Source: Pseudaquabacterium inlustre (GTDB lineage: Bacteria; Pseudomonadota; Gammaproteobacteria; Burkholderiales; Burkholderiaceae_C). Taken from it: a stretch of DNA of 64,000 bases. A program made the position numbers and the translations under genes. The notes beneath the pieces were generated by a model, which was not told the DNA's origin, searched no databases, and saw nothing but the letters and a program-made list of their open reading frames with translations. Below, piece by piece: positions 17,492 to 26,078 of the stretch (position 1 is its first letter; every line of letters begins with the position of its first letter). The stretch covers positions 248,001 through 312,000 of the forward strand of contig NZ_JBBUTH010000010.1 of assembly GCF_038066595.1 (NCBI RefSeq). Reading direction: 5' to 3'.

Positions 17492-18655
17492 CTAGACCGT
17501 CGTGCCCGACAACTGCTCGGCCAGCCAGTCGGCGATCTGGTTGCCGGCGTTGTTCGGGTTGTCCAGCGAGCTGTGCTCCACGCCGCCGGTGCGCGCGTCG
17601 AAGATGAACAGATCCTTCTTCGGGCAGTTCACCAACTGCTCATAGGTCTGGTGCGCGTACTTCAGCGGGATCTGGCGGTCGTTCTCGCCGTGTGTCACCA
17701 GGAAGGGCACGCGGATGCGGTCGAGCACGCCGTTCAGGTGCATGGCCTCGGCCTTGGTGAAGAAGTCGTCCATGTCCTTGGCGCCGAACACCCACTGCAC
17801 ATGTTTCCAGTAGTGCGGCACCGGGTTCTCGCCCTCGCGCTTCAGGCGTGCCTGCTGCACCGCGCGCCAGTCGTGGTTGGCGCCCCAGACCGCGCCGCAG
17901 GCAAAGCGCGGCTCGAAGGCCACGGCACGCGGGCAGTAGTAGCCGCCGAGCGAGACACCCAGCGCGCCGATGCGCTGCGGATCGACATCGGGCCGCTGCA
18001 GCAGCCAATCCACGATCTTGCTGGCCCACACCTCGGTGTTGGCCACGGCATGCAGGCCTTGCAGGCGCAGCGCCTCACCGGTGCCGGGCTGGTCGATGAA
18101 CAGCGCGCTCAGGCCACGGCGGGCGAACATGCTGCCCATCACGCTCTTGGCCAGCATCTCCTTGGTGCTGTCCAGGCCGTTCATCACCAGCACGATGGGG
18201 GCGCGTTGGCCCGGTTGCAGGCCCTCGGCGCGCACCAGCAGGCCGGCCAGGTGGCTGTCACCGTAGGGCAGTTCCACACGCTCGCAGTTCTCGCGTCCGT
18301 GCTCGCGCGCCAAGGCAAACAGTTCCAGCGAGCGTTGGTACATCGCCAGCCTCGCCTCGAAGCCATGGGCCTGCATGCGCTCGGCAATGCCGTAGTACAG
18401 CGCGGCGCGGCCGTATTTCTCGCCAGCCGAGAGCTTGTGGCCGCGCGCCATGTCGGCCTCGGCCAGCGCGATCAGCCGGTCGCCGCCGCCCTTCCACGCC
18501 TCGTAGAAGGCCAGCGTGCCGGGATCGTCACCCGCGCGGGCCGCTTCCAGGATGGGGCCGCACATGGCATCCACCTCGCCGATGTTGCCGCCGTGGGTCA
18601 GCGCAATCATCGTGGACAGGCTCCACACGTAGTTGGTGGGGAAGTACTGGAACAT
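17492..18655 (-). CDS. Alpha/beta hydrolase, 2,6-dihydroxypseudooxynicotine-hydrolase-like
   Basis: A 387-residue hydrolase with a long helical N-terminal cap and an alpha/beta core: VMNGLDSTKE (oxyanion region), GVSLGGYYCPRA (nucleophile elbow, Ser in G-V-S-L-G) and THGENDRQIP (acid loop). The layout, with the FRSA/DUF1100-like cap, fits the C-C hydrolase of nicotine breakdown and its relatives, which cleave a carbon-carbon bond next to a carbonyl. The exact substrate here is unknown. It lies 18 nt after the Rieske gene. Confidence 0.8.
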   Translation of the reverse strand: MFQYFPTNYVWSLSTMIALTHGGNIGEVDAMCGPILEAARAGDDPGTLAFYEAWKGGGDRLIALAEADMARGHKLSAGEKYGRAALYYGIAERMQAHGFEARLAMYQRSLELFALAREHGRENCERVELPYGDSHLAGLLVRAEGLQPGQRAPIVLVMNGLDSTKEMLAKSVMGSMFARRGLSALFIDQPGTGEALRLQGLHAVANTEVWASKIVDWLLQRPDVDPQRIGALGVSLGGYYCPRAVAFEPRFACGAVWGANHDWRAVQQARLKREGENPVPHYWKHVQWVFGAKDMDDFFTKAEAMHLNGVLDRIRVPFLVTHGENDRQIPLKYAHQTYEQLVNCPKKDLFIFDARTGGVEHSSLDNPNNAGNQIADWLAEQLSGTTV

Positions 18656-18673
18656 GCGGGTCCTTGGCGGGAT

Positions 18674-19024
18674 TCAATCGAAGATGGACGGAAGCTCGGC
18701 GGGGATGAACACCTCGCCATCACGCACCGTGGCCGGCACCTTCACCAGGTGCTGGCCGGTGCACGGCCCGGCGAAGCAATGGCCCGTGCGGATGTCGAAA
18801 TGCGCCGAGTGCGCGTAGCAGACGATGTGGCCGCCGTCCGACGACAGAAAGCGGTCCTGCCGGTACTCCATGGGCCGGTGTTCATGCGGGCAATCGTTGA
18901 GCCAGACGAAGACCTCATCGCCCTGGCGCACCACGCACAACTGGTCATCGAGGTCACGCCGCAACATGCCGCGCGAGCCGCCGTCAGGGATGTCCGTCAG
19001 TGCGCAGAGACGTTGCTCGCTCAT
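18674..19024 (-). CDS. Rieske [2Fe-2S] ferredoxin in the catabolic operon
   Basis: A 116-residue stand-alone Rieske protein with DCPHEHRPM and CYAHSAHFD (Cys-X-His and Cys-X2-His cluster ligands). It would carry electrons to an oxygenase. No Rieske oxygenase alpha subunit or ferredoxin reductase is encoded in the operon, so its partner is either elsewhere or one of the operon's own oxidative enzymes. It starts 7 nt after the VOC gene. Confidence 0.88.
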   Translation of the reverse strand: MSEQRLCALTDIPDGGSRGMLRRDLDDQLCVVRQGDEVFVWLNDCPHEHRPMEYRQDRFLSSDGGHIVCYAHSAHFDIRTGHCFAGPCTGQHLVKVPATVRDGEVFIPAELPSIFD

Positions 19025-19031
19025 CGCGAGA

Positions 19032-19964
19032 TCACTCGCCCGGCGCCCATTTCGGAGCGGCGTTGAAGAGGAAGATCTGCGAGTTGTCCTTGCCCGGATC
19101 GCAGGCGCGCGGCACCCAGCTGTCGTCGTGGATGTCCATGTCGGCATCCACCTCCATCACCGCGCCGAACGGGCTGTTGAAGTACCAGAAGTAGTTGCTG
19201 CCCAGGATGTGGCGGCCCGGCCCCCAGAAGCTCTTGTAGCCCTTGCGCACGAATTCCCAGCCGTGCTGCAGCACCTCGCTGGCCGAACCGAGGTGGAACG
19301 TGAAGTGGTTGCAGCCCACCATGTGGTCGTTGAAGCGCTGGATCATGAACAGCGTGTGGTGATCCTGCGTGCCGGCCGGGCGCATGAACGGGCCCAGGTG
19401 GTTGAAGCGGTCGGTGGTGATGAAGCCCAGGCGCGCATAGAAGGCCTCGGCCTTGGCCACATCGGGCACGAAGTACACCAGGTGGCTCAGCGTGCGCGGC
19501 TTGATCACCTCGTCGGGGTTGGCGGCGCAATCGTTGGGCGCGCGGCCCGGCGGCTGGCCCGGCACGTTGAAGCCGAGGAAGCGCGCGGTGTAGGGCTTGC
19601 GGATCGTGGTCTGGAAGCCGATGGCGAAGCCGCCGTCGTCCATGGCGCGCAGCACACCATCGGCGCCGCGCTCGGCCGGGCGGTCCTTGGCCAGCTCGGC
19701 CTGGATCGCCGCCAGCGTGGCTTCATCAGCCACGCCGTAGATCGTCTCGCGCAGGCAGGGGCTGTGCGCGCCGGGCGGCAGCGGCGGCAGGCTGGGGTCG
19801 GCCGCGTGGCGGATGGTGATGCAGGTACCGTCGAGTGCGGCGTAGCTGCCGCCCACGGCGGGGTCGAAGCGCACTTCGTCCAGGCCGTAGTCCAGCAGGT
19901 ACTGGCGGCTGCCGGGCATGTCGTCCACGCCGAAGACCAGGGTGTCGAGTCCGACGATGTTCAT
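19032..19964 (-). CDS. Two-domain VOC protein, type I extradiol-dioxygenase-like
   Basis: A 310-residue protein with two vicinal-oxygen-chelate halves. The C-terminal half keeps a full metal triad: His161 (LSHLVYFV), His220 (GCNHFTFHL) and Glu271 (FGAVMEV), with His202-203 near the active site. The N-terminal half has lost its metal ligands (LDTLVF). This is the arrangement of catechol extradiol dioxygenases such as BphC. Ring cleavage of a diol next to the hydroxylating flavoenzyme is therefore plausible, but many VOC proteins do other chemistry. Confidence 0.8.
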   Translation of the reverse strand: MNIVGLDTLVFGVDDMPGSRQYLLDYGLDEVRFDPAVGGSYAALDGTCITIRHAADPSLPPLPPGAHSPCLRETIYGVADEATLAAIQAELAKDRPAERGADGVLRAMDDGGFAIGFQTTIRKPYTARFLGFNVPGQPPGRAPNDCAANPDEVIKPRTLSHLVYFVPDVAKAEAFYARLGFITTDRFNHLGPFMRPAGTQDHHTLFMIQRFNDHMVGCNHFTFHLGSASEVLQHGWEFVRKGYKSFWGPGRHILGSNYFWYFNSPFGAVMEVDADMDIHDDSWVPRACDPGKDNSQIFLFNAAPKWAPGE

Positions 19965-19986
19965 GGGGTTCCTTGGCGATGTCGAT

Positions 19987-20982
19987 TCAGGTTGACGTGG
20001 CGCGGTCGATCAGCGTGGCAATGTCGCCGTCGTGCTTCAGGCCCAGCGCCAGCGCCTCGGGCGTGTGCAGCGGTGGGTAGCTGGCGAACAGGCGCTGGAT
20101 GAACGGGTCGGGCGCGTAGCTCACCAGCGCCTGGCGGTCAGCGCCATAGCGCACGGAAAGCGCGTCCACCAGTTCGCCCACCGTGAAGCGCAGCACCGGC
20201 ATCTGGTAGCTGCGGCGCGGGTTCAGGCGCGCAGGGTCCACGGTGGCGGCATGCAGCAGGTTGTCGACACAGGCGCCCACCGAGATCCACCAGGCCACGC
20301 CCTCGGCCGTCACCGGCACGGTGATGGGCTCACCGGCGGCCAGCTTCCAGAACAGCTGGCTCATGAAGGCGCTCATCATCCCGGCACCGTCGCCCGGACG
20401 CGCCACCACGCCAGGCAGGCGCAGTGAGCAGCCTTGGCACCAGCCCTTGCGCGTGGCATCGGCCACCAGGTACTCGCCGGCCAGCTTGTGCGCGCCGTAG
20501 CTCAGGCCCGGGTTGGGCAGCGTGGCCTCGTTGACCTCGGGCGGCAGGTGCTCGCCATAGACGGCGATGGTGCTGGCGAACACGAAGCGAGGAGCCCCCG
20601 GATCGCCGACAGGCGATCCGCCCCCCGCGGGGGCTGTGTGGCGCTGCTCAGCTTGCCCCCGCAGGTCTTCCAGCAGCCCCAGCGTGGCATCGAGGTTGAT
20701 GCGGCGGCCCAGCTCGTAGTTCTTCTCGGCGGCACCGCCGGGGATGCTGGCCAGGTGGAACACGGCGTCCACCGGGCCGTCATAGGCCTGGGCGCGCACG
20801 GCGGCATCGGCAATGCTGCCTTCGATCTGGCGCACGCGGGCATCGGTGGGTGGCGCGGCAAAGCGCACGTCCATCAGGCTCAGGCGGGTGATGGGCTGGC
20901 CGCCCAGGCCTTGGGCCAGCAGGCGCTGCACCAGCACCTGGCCGACGAAGCCTTCGGATCCGGTGACGACGACATGGGTCAT
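19987..20982 (-). CDS. NAD-dependent epimerase/dehydratase-type SDR, D-erythronate-dehydrogenase-like
   Basis: A 331-residue extended SDR: GSEGFVG cofactor loop at 8-14, HLASIPGG, Ser/Tyr/Lys site in FASTIAVYGE and SYGAHKLAGEY. It looks like DenD-type D-erythronate 2-dehydrogenases. Residues of about 111-131 (QAEQRHTAPAGGGSPVGDPG) form an unusual linker encoded by a palindromic repeat (20593-20635). The reading frame stays open across it. It follows the CrtI-like gene by 4 nt. Confidence 0.8.
   Translation of the reverse strand: MTHVVVTGSEGFVGQVLVQRLLAQGLGGQPITRLSLMDVRFAAPPTDARVRQIEGSIADAAVRAQAYDGPVDAVFHLASIPGGAAEKNYELGRRINLDATLGLLEDLRGQAEQRHTAPAGGGSPVGDPGAPRFVFASTIAVYGEHLPPEVNEATLPNPGLSYGAHKLAGEYLVADATRKGWCQGCSLRLPGVVARPGDGAGMMSAFMSQLFWKLAAGEPITVPVTAEGVAWWISVGACVDNLLHAATVDPARLNPRRSYQMPVLRFTVGELVDALSVRYGADRQALVSYAPDPFIQRLFASYPPLHTPEALALGLKHDGDIATLIDRATST
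20593..20635. repeat. Palindromic element inserted in frame inside the DenD-like gene
   Basis: Nested inverted repeats: outer AGCCCCC (20593-20599) with GGGGGCT (20629-20635), inner GGATCGCC (20600-20607), loop GACA, GGCGATCC (20612-20619). Its form recalls the short palindromic (REP-like) elements scattered in Burkholderiales genomes. It adds roughly 20 Gly/Pro/Ala-rich residues between a helix and the FVFASTIAVYG strand of the host protein. Confidence 0.65.
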
Positions 20983-20986
20983 GGCA

Positions 20987-22843
20987 TCAGTCCTTCGGTC
21001 CGGAGCGGAACGGCAGCGTGGCCAGGAAGGCCAGCTTGCCCAGGCCCAGCAGCTTCAGTCCCGCGCGGGCCGAGGCTGCATCCAGTCGCGCCTGCATCGG
21101 CATGGTGCCGAAGCTCTTGCCCTTGATCACCAGCTCATCGCCGACGCGGTCGATGGCTTCCACGTGCATCAGTTCTTCATTCGCAGCGCCACGCAGCACC
21201 ATGCCGTCCTTCTTGGCCGCTGCGATGATGTTGGGGTTGGCGTTGTCCTGCCGCGCCCCGGCAGCCACGCTGCCGAAATCCAGCCCCAAGGCCTCGAACA
21301 CCTTGATGGCCGTGGCACGCCCGGCGCCATACACGCCGCCGCCCGGGTGCTGCGACGGACCGGCCAGGAACAGGCGATCGACGCCCGGCACGGTGTACTG
21401 GCCCAGCTCTGGCGTGGGCCGCGCCCCGGCGCTCTGGTGGAAGTACGGCGCCACACCGTGCAGGTCGCCGCGCATCATGCTGTTGGGGCTGCTGCGCTCC
21501 AGGTCCACCGGGCTGACGATGCTGCGGGCGATGATGTTGTCGCTGGTGAGGTTCTTGACGAATTTGCGGTAGTGGGCCAGCGAGAGATCACCGATCTCTT
21601 CCTTGAACTCGTCCCAGTGCTTGTCTTTCCACCGCTTGTCTGTCACCGTGTAAGGCGCAAAGGTGATGCCGTGGAACATGCCGGCGCCGGCTGGCACGCG
21701 GCTCTTGTCGCCGATGCTCTCGTCGCCGCCGGCGCACAGGCGGCGCTCGGTGATCAGGCCACGCTTCAGGTCATCGAAGTCGGCGATCATCTCGTCGAGC
21801 CGGTCTGTGGCCATGAACTCCAGCATCGTGGCGTAGCCCACCTGCGGATCGGCGTGGAACTGCGCGTTCTCCTTCAGGTCGTAGTGGCTCACCATGATGG
21901 AGAACGGCGCCAGCTGCGCGCGCTCGGCCTTCTTCATCACCGGCTCTGGCACACCTTCGACGAACTTGCGGATCACGTGCGGGTGAATGGCGCCGATGAC
22001 CGCGTCCTTGGCCAGAATCTGCTCGCCATCGGCCATGCGCACGCCCGTGGCCCGCCCGCCGCTGGTGAGGATCTGCGCAACTTCAGCGTTGCAGCGCACC
22101 TCGCCGCCAAAGCCCTCGATGCAGCGCACCAGCGATTCAGTCAGCTTGCCGCTGCCACCCACCGGCTGGCTCACGCCATAGGTGTGGATGATGCCGGGCA
22201 TCAGCAGCACGCCCATGCCGGTGCCCAGCTCGTTGGGGTGCTGCAGGTTCTCGCTGACCAGGCGCAGCAGGTGGATCTTGATCTTGTCGCTCTCGTACAG
22301 GTCGTTCACGAGACTGAGGCAGTCGCGCGTCATGTACTCCAGCATCAGCCGGCCTTCGTCGCTGCGGTCCAGCATGGCCACCAGCTCGCCCAGCGGCGGC
22401 GGCGGGCTGTACAGGCCCGGCATGAAGACCTTCAGGATTTCGGAACTCATCTTCACGAAGTTCCGGTAGGTCTCGGCGTCCTTGGGGCTGATCTTGGCAA
22501 AGCACTCGCAGGTCTTGTCCACGTCCTTGTAGGTGAACAGCACGCTCTGATCCGGAAAGATCGTGGCGTGCGGCACCGGCGAGTAGTGGTAGTTCAGCCC
22601 GTGCTGGCCCAGCAGTCCCAGCTCGTCCTGCCGGATCATCGGGTTGCCCTGGATCATGATGTGCACGCTGCTGTGCTCGTCATGCCAGTAGCCGGGGGTG
22701 TTCAGCTGGCGCGTGCTGACGCCGCCGCCCGGATAGCCCTTGCGCTCCAGCACCAGCACCTTCTTGCCGGCCTTGGCCAGGTAGGCGGCAGCCACCAGGC
22801 CGTTGTGGCCCGCGCCCATCGCGACGATGTCATAACCGCTCAT
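20987..22843 (-). CDS. CrtI/PYROXD2-like FAD-dependent oxidoreductase
   Basis: A 618-residue flavoprotein. The N-terminal dinucleotide fold GAGHNGLVAAAYLAKAGKKVLVLERK is of phytoene-desaturase type, and a C-terminal FAD signature follows (LFLAGPSQHPGGGVYGAGRATAIKV). It is longer than bacterial CrtI (about 500), with an extra C-terminal 70-90 residues. No other carotenoid gene is near, so a dehydrogenase of another hydrophobic substrate is more likely. Its ATG abuts the stop of the FAH-family gene with no gap, which suggests translational coupling. Confidence 0.85.
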   Translation of the reverse strand: MSGYDIVAMGAGHNGLVAAAYLAKAGKKVLVLERKGYPGGGVSTRQLNTPGYWHDEHSSVHIMIQGNPMIRQDELGLLGQHGLNYHYSPVPHATIFPDQSVLFTYKDVDKTCECFAKISPKDAETYRNFVKMSSEILKVFMPGLYSPPPPLGELVAMLDRSDEGRLMLEYMTRDCLSLVNDLYESDKIKIHLLRLVSENLQHPNELGTGMGVLLMPGIIHTYGVSQPVGGSGKLTESLVRCIEGFGGEVRCNAEVAQILTSGGRATGVRMADGEQILAKDAVIGAIHPHVIRKFVEGVPEPVMKKAERAQLAPFSIMVSHYDLKENAQFHADPQVGYATMLEFMATDRLDEMIADFDDLKRGLITERRLCAGGDESIGDKSRVPAGAGMFHGITFAPYTVTDKRWKDKHWDEFKEEIGDLSLAHYRKFVKNLTSDNIIARSIVSPVDLERSSPNSMMRGDLHGVAPYFHQSAGARPTPELGQYTVPGVDRLFLAGPSQHPGGGVYGAGRATAIKVFEALGLDFGSVAAGARQDNANPNIIAAAKKDGMVLRGAANEELMHVEAIDRVGDELVIKGKSFGTMPMQARLDAASARAGLKLLGLGKLAFLATLPFRSGPKD

Positions 22844-23833
22844 TTACGCGCCCGCCTTGAACGGCACGAACTGGTGGTCCACCGCGCCGAAGATCGACTG
22901 CCCATCCGCGCCGTGCACCTCGAAACGCAGCTTGTCGCCGATCTTCAGGAAGGGCGTGGTCGACTCGCCTTTCTCGATCATCTCCAGCGCCCGCTTCTCG
23001 GCCAGGCAGGCCGAGCCGACCGTGCGCGCGGCCTTGTTGCTGACCGTGCCGGTACCCAGAATGGTGCCGGCGCGCAGGTTGCGGTTCAGGCCCAGGCGGG
23101 CCAGCAGTTCGCCGAAGCTCCAGTCCATCTCGCGGCCATTGGGGTGGCCGAACCATTCGCCGTTGCGGCTGACCTTCATGTCCAGATGGATGCGGCCATC
23201 GGCGCCCCAACCTTCACCCAGTTCATCGGGCGTGACCGCCACCGGGCCGAACACCGTGGCCGGCTTGGCGTTGATGAACCCAAAGCCCATCTGCAGCTCG
23301 CGGAACAGGTGGGCGCGCATGCTCACATCGTTCAGGATCATCACCAGCCGGATCTGCTGCGCGCACTGCTCGGGTGTGCTGGCCATCGGCGTGTCACCCA
23401 CGATGACCGCGAACTCGCCCTCGAAGTCGCCGTTGTCGGCCTCCACCAGCGGGTAGTCGTCGCAGGGGCCCCAGAAGTCGTCGCTCTGGCGTTGCACCAG
23501 CACCGGGATGCCGGGCGTCTTCTTGACGTCCAGCTTGTAGGCCTCTTCCATAATGTTGCCGTGGTTCAGGAAGGCCGAGGCATCCACGAATTGGTGCGTG
23601 CGTGGCAGCGGCGACATGGCCTGCGCCGGATCGAACGCGAAGTGGTCCACGCCACGGCCGGCGTTCAGCATCTCGTAAATGGATTGCAGGCCGGGCGCGC
23701 GCGCGTCCCAGTCCTCGATCAACTGCTGCATGGTGGCGGCCACCGGGGCGGCATCGGCGGCGCGGTTCAGGTCGCGTGAGACCACGACCAGGCGGCCGTC
23801 GCGTGTGCCGTTCTTCAGGGTGGCGAGCTTCAT
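22844..23833 (-). CDS. Fumarylacetoacetate-hydrolase-family enzyme
   Basis: A 329-residue FAH-superfamily protein with the metal-binding acids in DNGDFEGEFAVIVGD and LILNDVSMR-like (MILNDVSMRAHLF), and the late motif LRAGTILGTGTVSN. These enzymes hydrolyse C-C bonds of acylpyruvates or hydrate/decarboxylate ring-cleavage products. In this operon it would act after ring cleavage. The start has a GGAG in the 42-nt gap after the SDR gene. Confidence 0.88.
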   Translation of the reverse strand: MKLATLKNGTRDGRLVVVSRDLNRAADAAPVAATMQQLIEDWDARAPGLQSIYEMLNAGRGVDHFAFDPAQAMSPLPRTHQFVDASAFLNHGNIMEEAYKLDVKKTPGIPVLVQRQSDDFWGPCDDYPLVEADNGDFEGEFAVIVGDTPMASTPEQCAQQIRLVMILNDVSMRAHLFRELQMGFGFINAKPATVFGPVAVTPDELGEGWGADGRIHLDMKVSRNGEWFGHPNGREMDWSFGELLARLGLNRNLRAGTILGTGTVSNKAARTVGSACLAEKRALEMIEKGESTTPFLKIGDKLRFEVHGADGQSIFGAVDHQFVPFKAGA

Positions 23834-23875
23834 GGGGTGGTGTCTCCTGGGATGTTGTTCGGGCTCAGGCCAGCG

Positions 23876-24643
23876 TCAGGCCAGCGGACGGCCGCCGTCC
23901 ACGGCGATCACCGTGCCGGTGCTGAAGGTGAGGTGCGTGGCGCAGGCCACCACGGCGGCGGCCACTTCCTCGGGCGCGGCCAGGCGCTGCAGCGGCGTGC
24001 GGCCGGCCTGCTCGTTGCGCCAGGCGGGGTCCATGCTCTTGACGAAGTCGGTGTCGGCCAGGCCGGGTGACACGCTCAGCACGCGCACCGCCGGGGCCAG
24101 CGCGCGCGCCAGGCTCTTGGTCATGTTGTCGAGCGCGGCCTTGCTGGCGCAGTAGGCGATGTTGCTGCCCATGGCTGTGACGGCAGCGATCGACGAGATG
24201 TTCACCACCAGGCCGTTGCCGCCCTCGGCGCGCGGTGCGGCCAGCAGCGGCTTGAGCGCGCGCACCGCGGCCAACGGCCCGCGGATGTTGGTGGCCAGGA
24301 TCTGGTCGATCAGCGCATCGTCCAGCGCATCGAGCTGCGGGTGCGGCACGAAGCGCGTGGTGCCGGCGCAGTTCACCAGGATGTCGCAGCGGCCATAGCG
24401 CTGGCGCAGCGTGTCGGCCAGGCGGCCGAGTGCGGCCGAGTCGGTGACGGGCGCCGGCAGCGCGGCGTGCGGCATGGCGGCGGGGGCCAGCCGATCGGCC
24501 AGCGCGCGCGCCGGGCCTTCAGAGCTGTTGTAGCCCACCACCACGGTGCAGCCGGCCTGGGCGAGGCCCAGGCAGATGGCCTCGCCCAGGCCACCGGCAC
24601 CGCCGGTGACGAGTGCGACCTGGCCGTTCAATGTGCCGCTCAT
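23876..24643 (-). CDS. Short-chain dehydrogenase/reductase (SDR)
   Basis: A 255-residue classical SDR: TGGAGGLG near 14-21, NCAGTT, catalytic Ser in NISSIA, Tyr-X3-Lys in YCASK, VSPGLADT and a C-terminal VDGGRPLA. It starts 13 nt after the HisD-like gene. The two are natural partners for oxidising an alcohol stepwise, which is inference from order only. Confidence 0.9.
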   Translation of the reverse strand: MSGTLNGQVALVTGGAGGLGEAICLGLAQAGCTVVVGYNSSEGPARALADRLAPAAMPHAALPAPVTDSAALGRLADTLRQRYGRCDILVNCAGTTRFVPHPQLDALDDALIDQILATNIRGPLAAVRALKPLLAAPRAEGGNGLVVNISSIAAVTAMGSNIAYCASKAALDNMTKSLARALAPAVRVLSVSPGLADTDFVKSMDPAWRNEQAGRTPLQRLAAPEEVAAAVVACATHLTFSTGTVIAVDGGRPLA

Positions 24644-24656
24644 TTCAAACGATGGG

Positions 24657-25940
24657 TCAAGACTTCTTCAAGCGGCGCACGCGGATGGCCGCCTGCTCCT
24701 GGTGCCCACTCATGTGCTCGTAGCCGCACAGGCGCGCGCAGTACTCACCCACCATCACGCTGGCCTCGTCGGTCAGCACGCGCTGGTAGGTGTGGGTCTT
24801 GATGAACTTGCCCACCCACAGGCCGCCGGTGTAGCGGCCCGCGCCCTGCGTGGGCAGCGTGTGGTTGGTGCCGATGACCTTGTCGCCATAGCTCACATTG
24901 GTGCGGTGGCCCAGGAACAGCGCGCCGTAGCGCGTCATGCGCTGCAGGAACCAGTCGGGGTCTTCGGTCATCACCTGCACATGCTCGCTGCACAGGCGCT
25001 CGGCCTCGGCCAGCATCTCTTCCTGCGTGTCGCACAGGATGATCTCGCCGTAGTCGCGCCAGCTCACGCTGGCAACCGGCGCAGTGTCCAGGCGGTCCAG
25101 CACGGCCTCGATGGCGGCGGGCAACTGCTCGGCAATGGTCTTGCTGCGGGTGATGCAGTAGGCCGGGCTGGTGGGGCCGTGCTCGGCCTGGCCCAGCAGG
25201 TCCACGGCCACCAGTTCGGCATCCACCGTGTCGTCGCAGATCACCATGGTCTCGGTCGGGCCGGCGAACAGGTCGATGCCCACGCGGCCGAACAGCTGGC
25301 GCTTGGCCTCGGCCACGTAGGCGTTGCCGGGGCCCACGATCATGTCCACGCCGGCAATGCTCTCGGTGCCGATGGCCATGGCCGCCACGGCCTGCACGCC
25401 GCCCAGGCAGTAGATCTCGTCGGCGCCGGCCAGGTGCATGGCGGCCACGATCTCGGGGCAGGGTTGCCCGTCGAACGGCGGCGCGCAGGCCACGATGCGC
25501 TTGACGCCGGCCACCTTGGCGGTCAGCACGCTCATGTGGGCGCTGGCGATCAGCGGGTACTTGCCGCCGGGGATGTAGCAGCCCACGCTGTTCATCGGGA
25601 TGTTGCGGTGGCCCAGCACCACGCCGGGCAGGGTCTCCACCTCCACGTCCTTCATGCTGTCGCGCTGGATCTGTGCGAAGCGGCGGATCTGCTCCTGTGC
25701 AAAGCGGATGTCGTCCAGCGTGGTGGCGGGCAGGCTGGCGATGCAGGCCTCGATCTGCTGCGCCGTCAGGCGGAAGCTCTCGGGCGACCACTTGTCGAAC
25801 TTGGCGCTGTACTCGCGCACTGCCGCGTCACCGCGGCTTTCGATGTCGGCCAGGATGCCTTCAACGGTGGCGCGCACCTGGGCGTTCAGGTCGGCCTTCT
25901 GGGCGGCGGGCTTGCCGGCCTTGATGATCTGCACGGTCAC
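24657..25940 (-). CDS. Histidinol-dehydrogenase-family NAD enzyme, first gene of the catabolic operon
   Basis: A 427-residue HisD-superfamily protein. Zn-ligand and catalytic motifs are kept: GQAEHGP (Gln and His), SYGDKVIGTNHTLPT (Asp, Glu-loop His) and GYEHMSGHQ near the end; also NSVGCYIPGGKYPL and GPGNAYVAEAKRQLFG. Its place at the head of a catabolic operon, and differences such as GRYTGGLWVGKF, argue for a catabolic paralogue. HpsN, the sulfopropanediol 3-dehydrogenase, is such a paralogue: a four-electron alcohol-to-acid oxidation. Promoter B is directly upstream. Confidence 0.88.
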   Translation of the reverse strand: MTVQIIKAGKPAAQKADLNAQVRATVEGILADIESRGDAAVREYSAKFDKWSPESFRLTAQQIEACIASLPATTLDDIRFAQEQIRRFAQIQRDSMKDVEVETLPGVVLGHRNIPMNSVGCYIPGGKYPLIASAHMSVLTAKVAGVKRIVACAPPFDGQPCPEIVAAMHLAGADEIYCLGGVQAVAAMAIGTESIAGVDMIVGPGNAYVAEAKRQLFGRVGIDLFAGPTETMVICDDTVDAELVAVDLLGQAEHGPTSPAYCITRSKTIAEQLPAAIEAVLDRLDTAPVASVSWRDYGEIILCDTQEEMLAEAERLCSEHVQVMTEDPDWFLQRMTRYGALFLGHRTNVSYGDKVIGTNHTLPTQGAGRYTGGLWVGKFIKTHTYQRVLTDEASVMVGEYCARLCGYEHMSGHQEQAAIRVRRLKKS

Positions 25941-25980
25941 GGGAAATTCTCCGGAAGGTGTTCAAGCTGGATGGGCGCCG

Positions 25981-26035
25981 ATGCTAGGAAGCCGCCGCGC
26001 GATCGGGAAATCGTTTGTGCGGATGCGCGGCATCG
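25981..26035 (-). promoter_or_regulatory. Promoter B of the shared regulon (11-gene operon)
   Basis: Minus-strand layout: dyad CGATGC-CGC-GCATCC (26021-26035), 10 nt, TTTCCC (26005-26010), 18 nt, TAGCAT (25981-25986), 41 nt before the HisD-like start. Same spacing as promoters A, C and E. It is the only good promoter found for the 11 genes down to 14850. Confidence 0.65.
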
Positions 26036-26078
26036 GGGCCATCGATACCGAGGGTTCACCCCGGTGTAGGGGTGGGCC

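Noticed and set aside
20813..23779. Long open frame of 988 codons on the plus strand
   Set aside because: It lies antisense to the CrtI-like and FAH genes, whose motifs are complete. Its His/Gln/Ala-rich composition is typical of antisense frames in high-GC DNA.
24657..25940. HisD as the histidine-biosynthesis enzyme
   Set aside because: It lies at the head of a catabolic operon, under its promoter, with no other his gene near; a catabolic paralogue is likelier.
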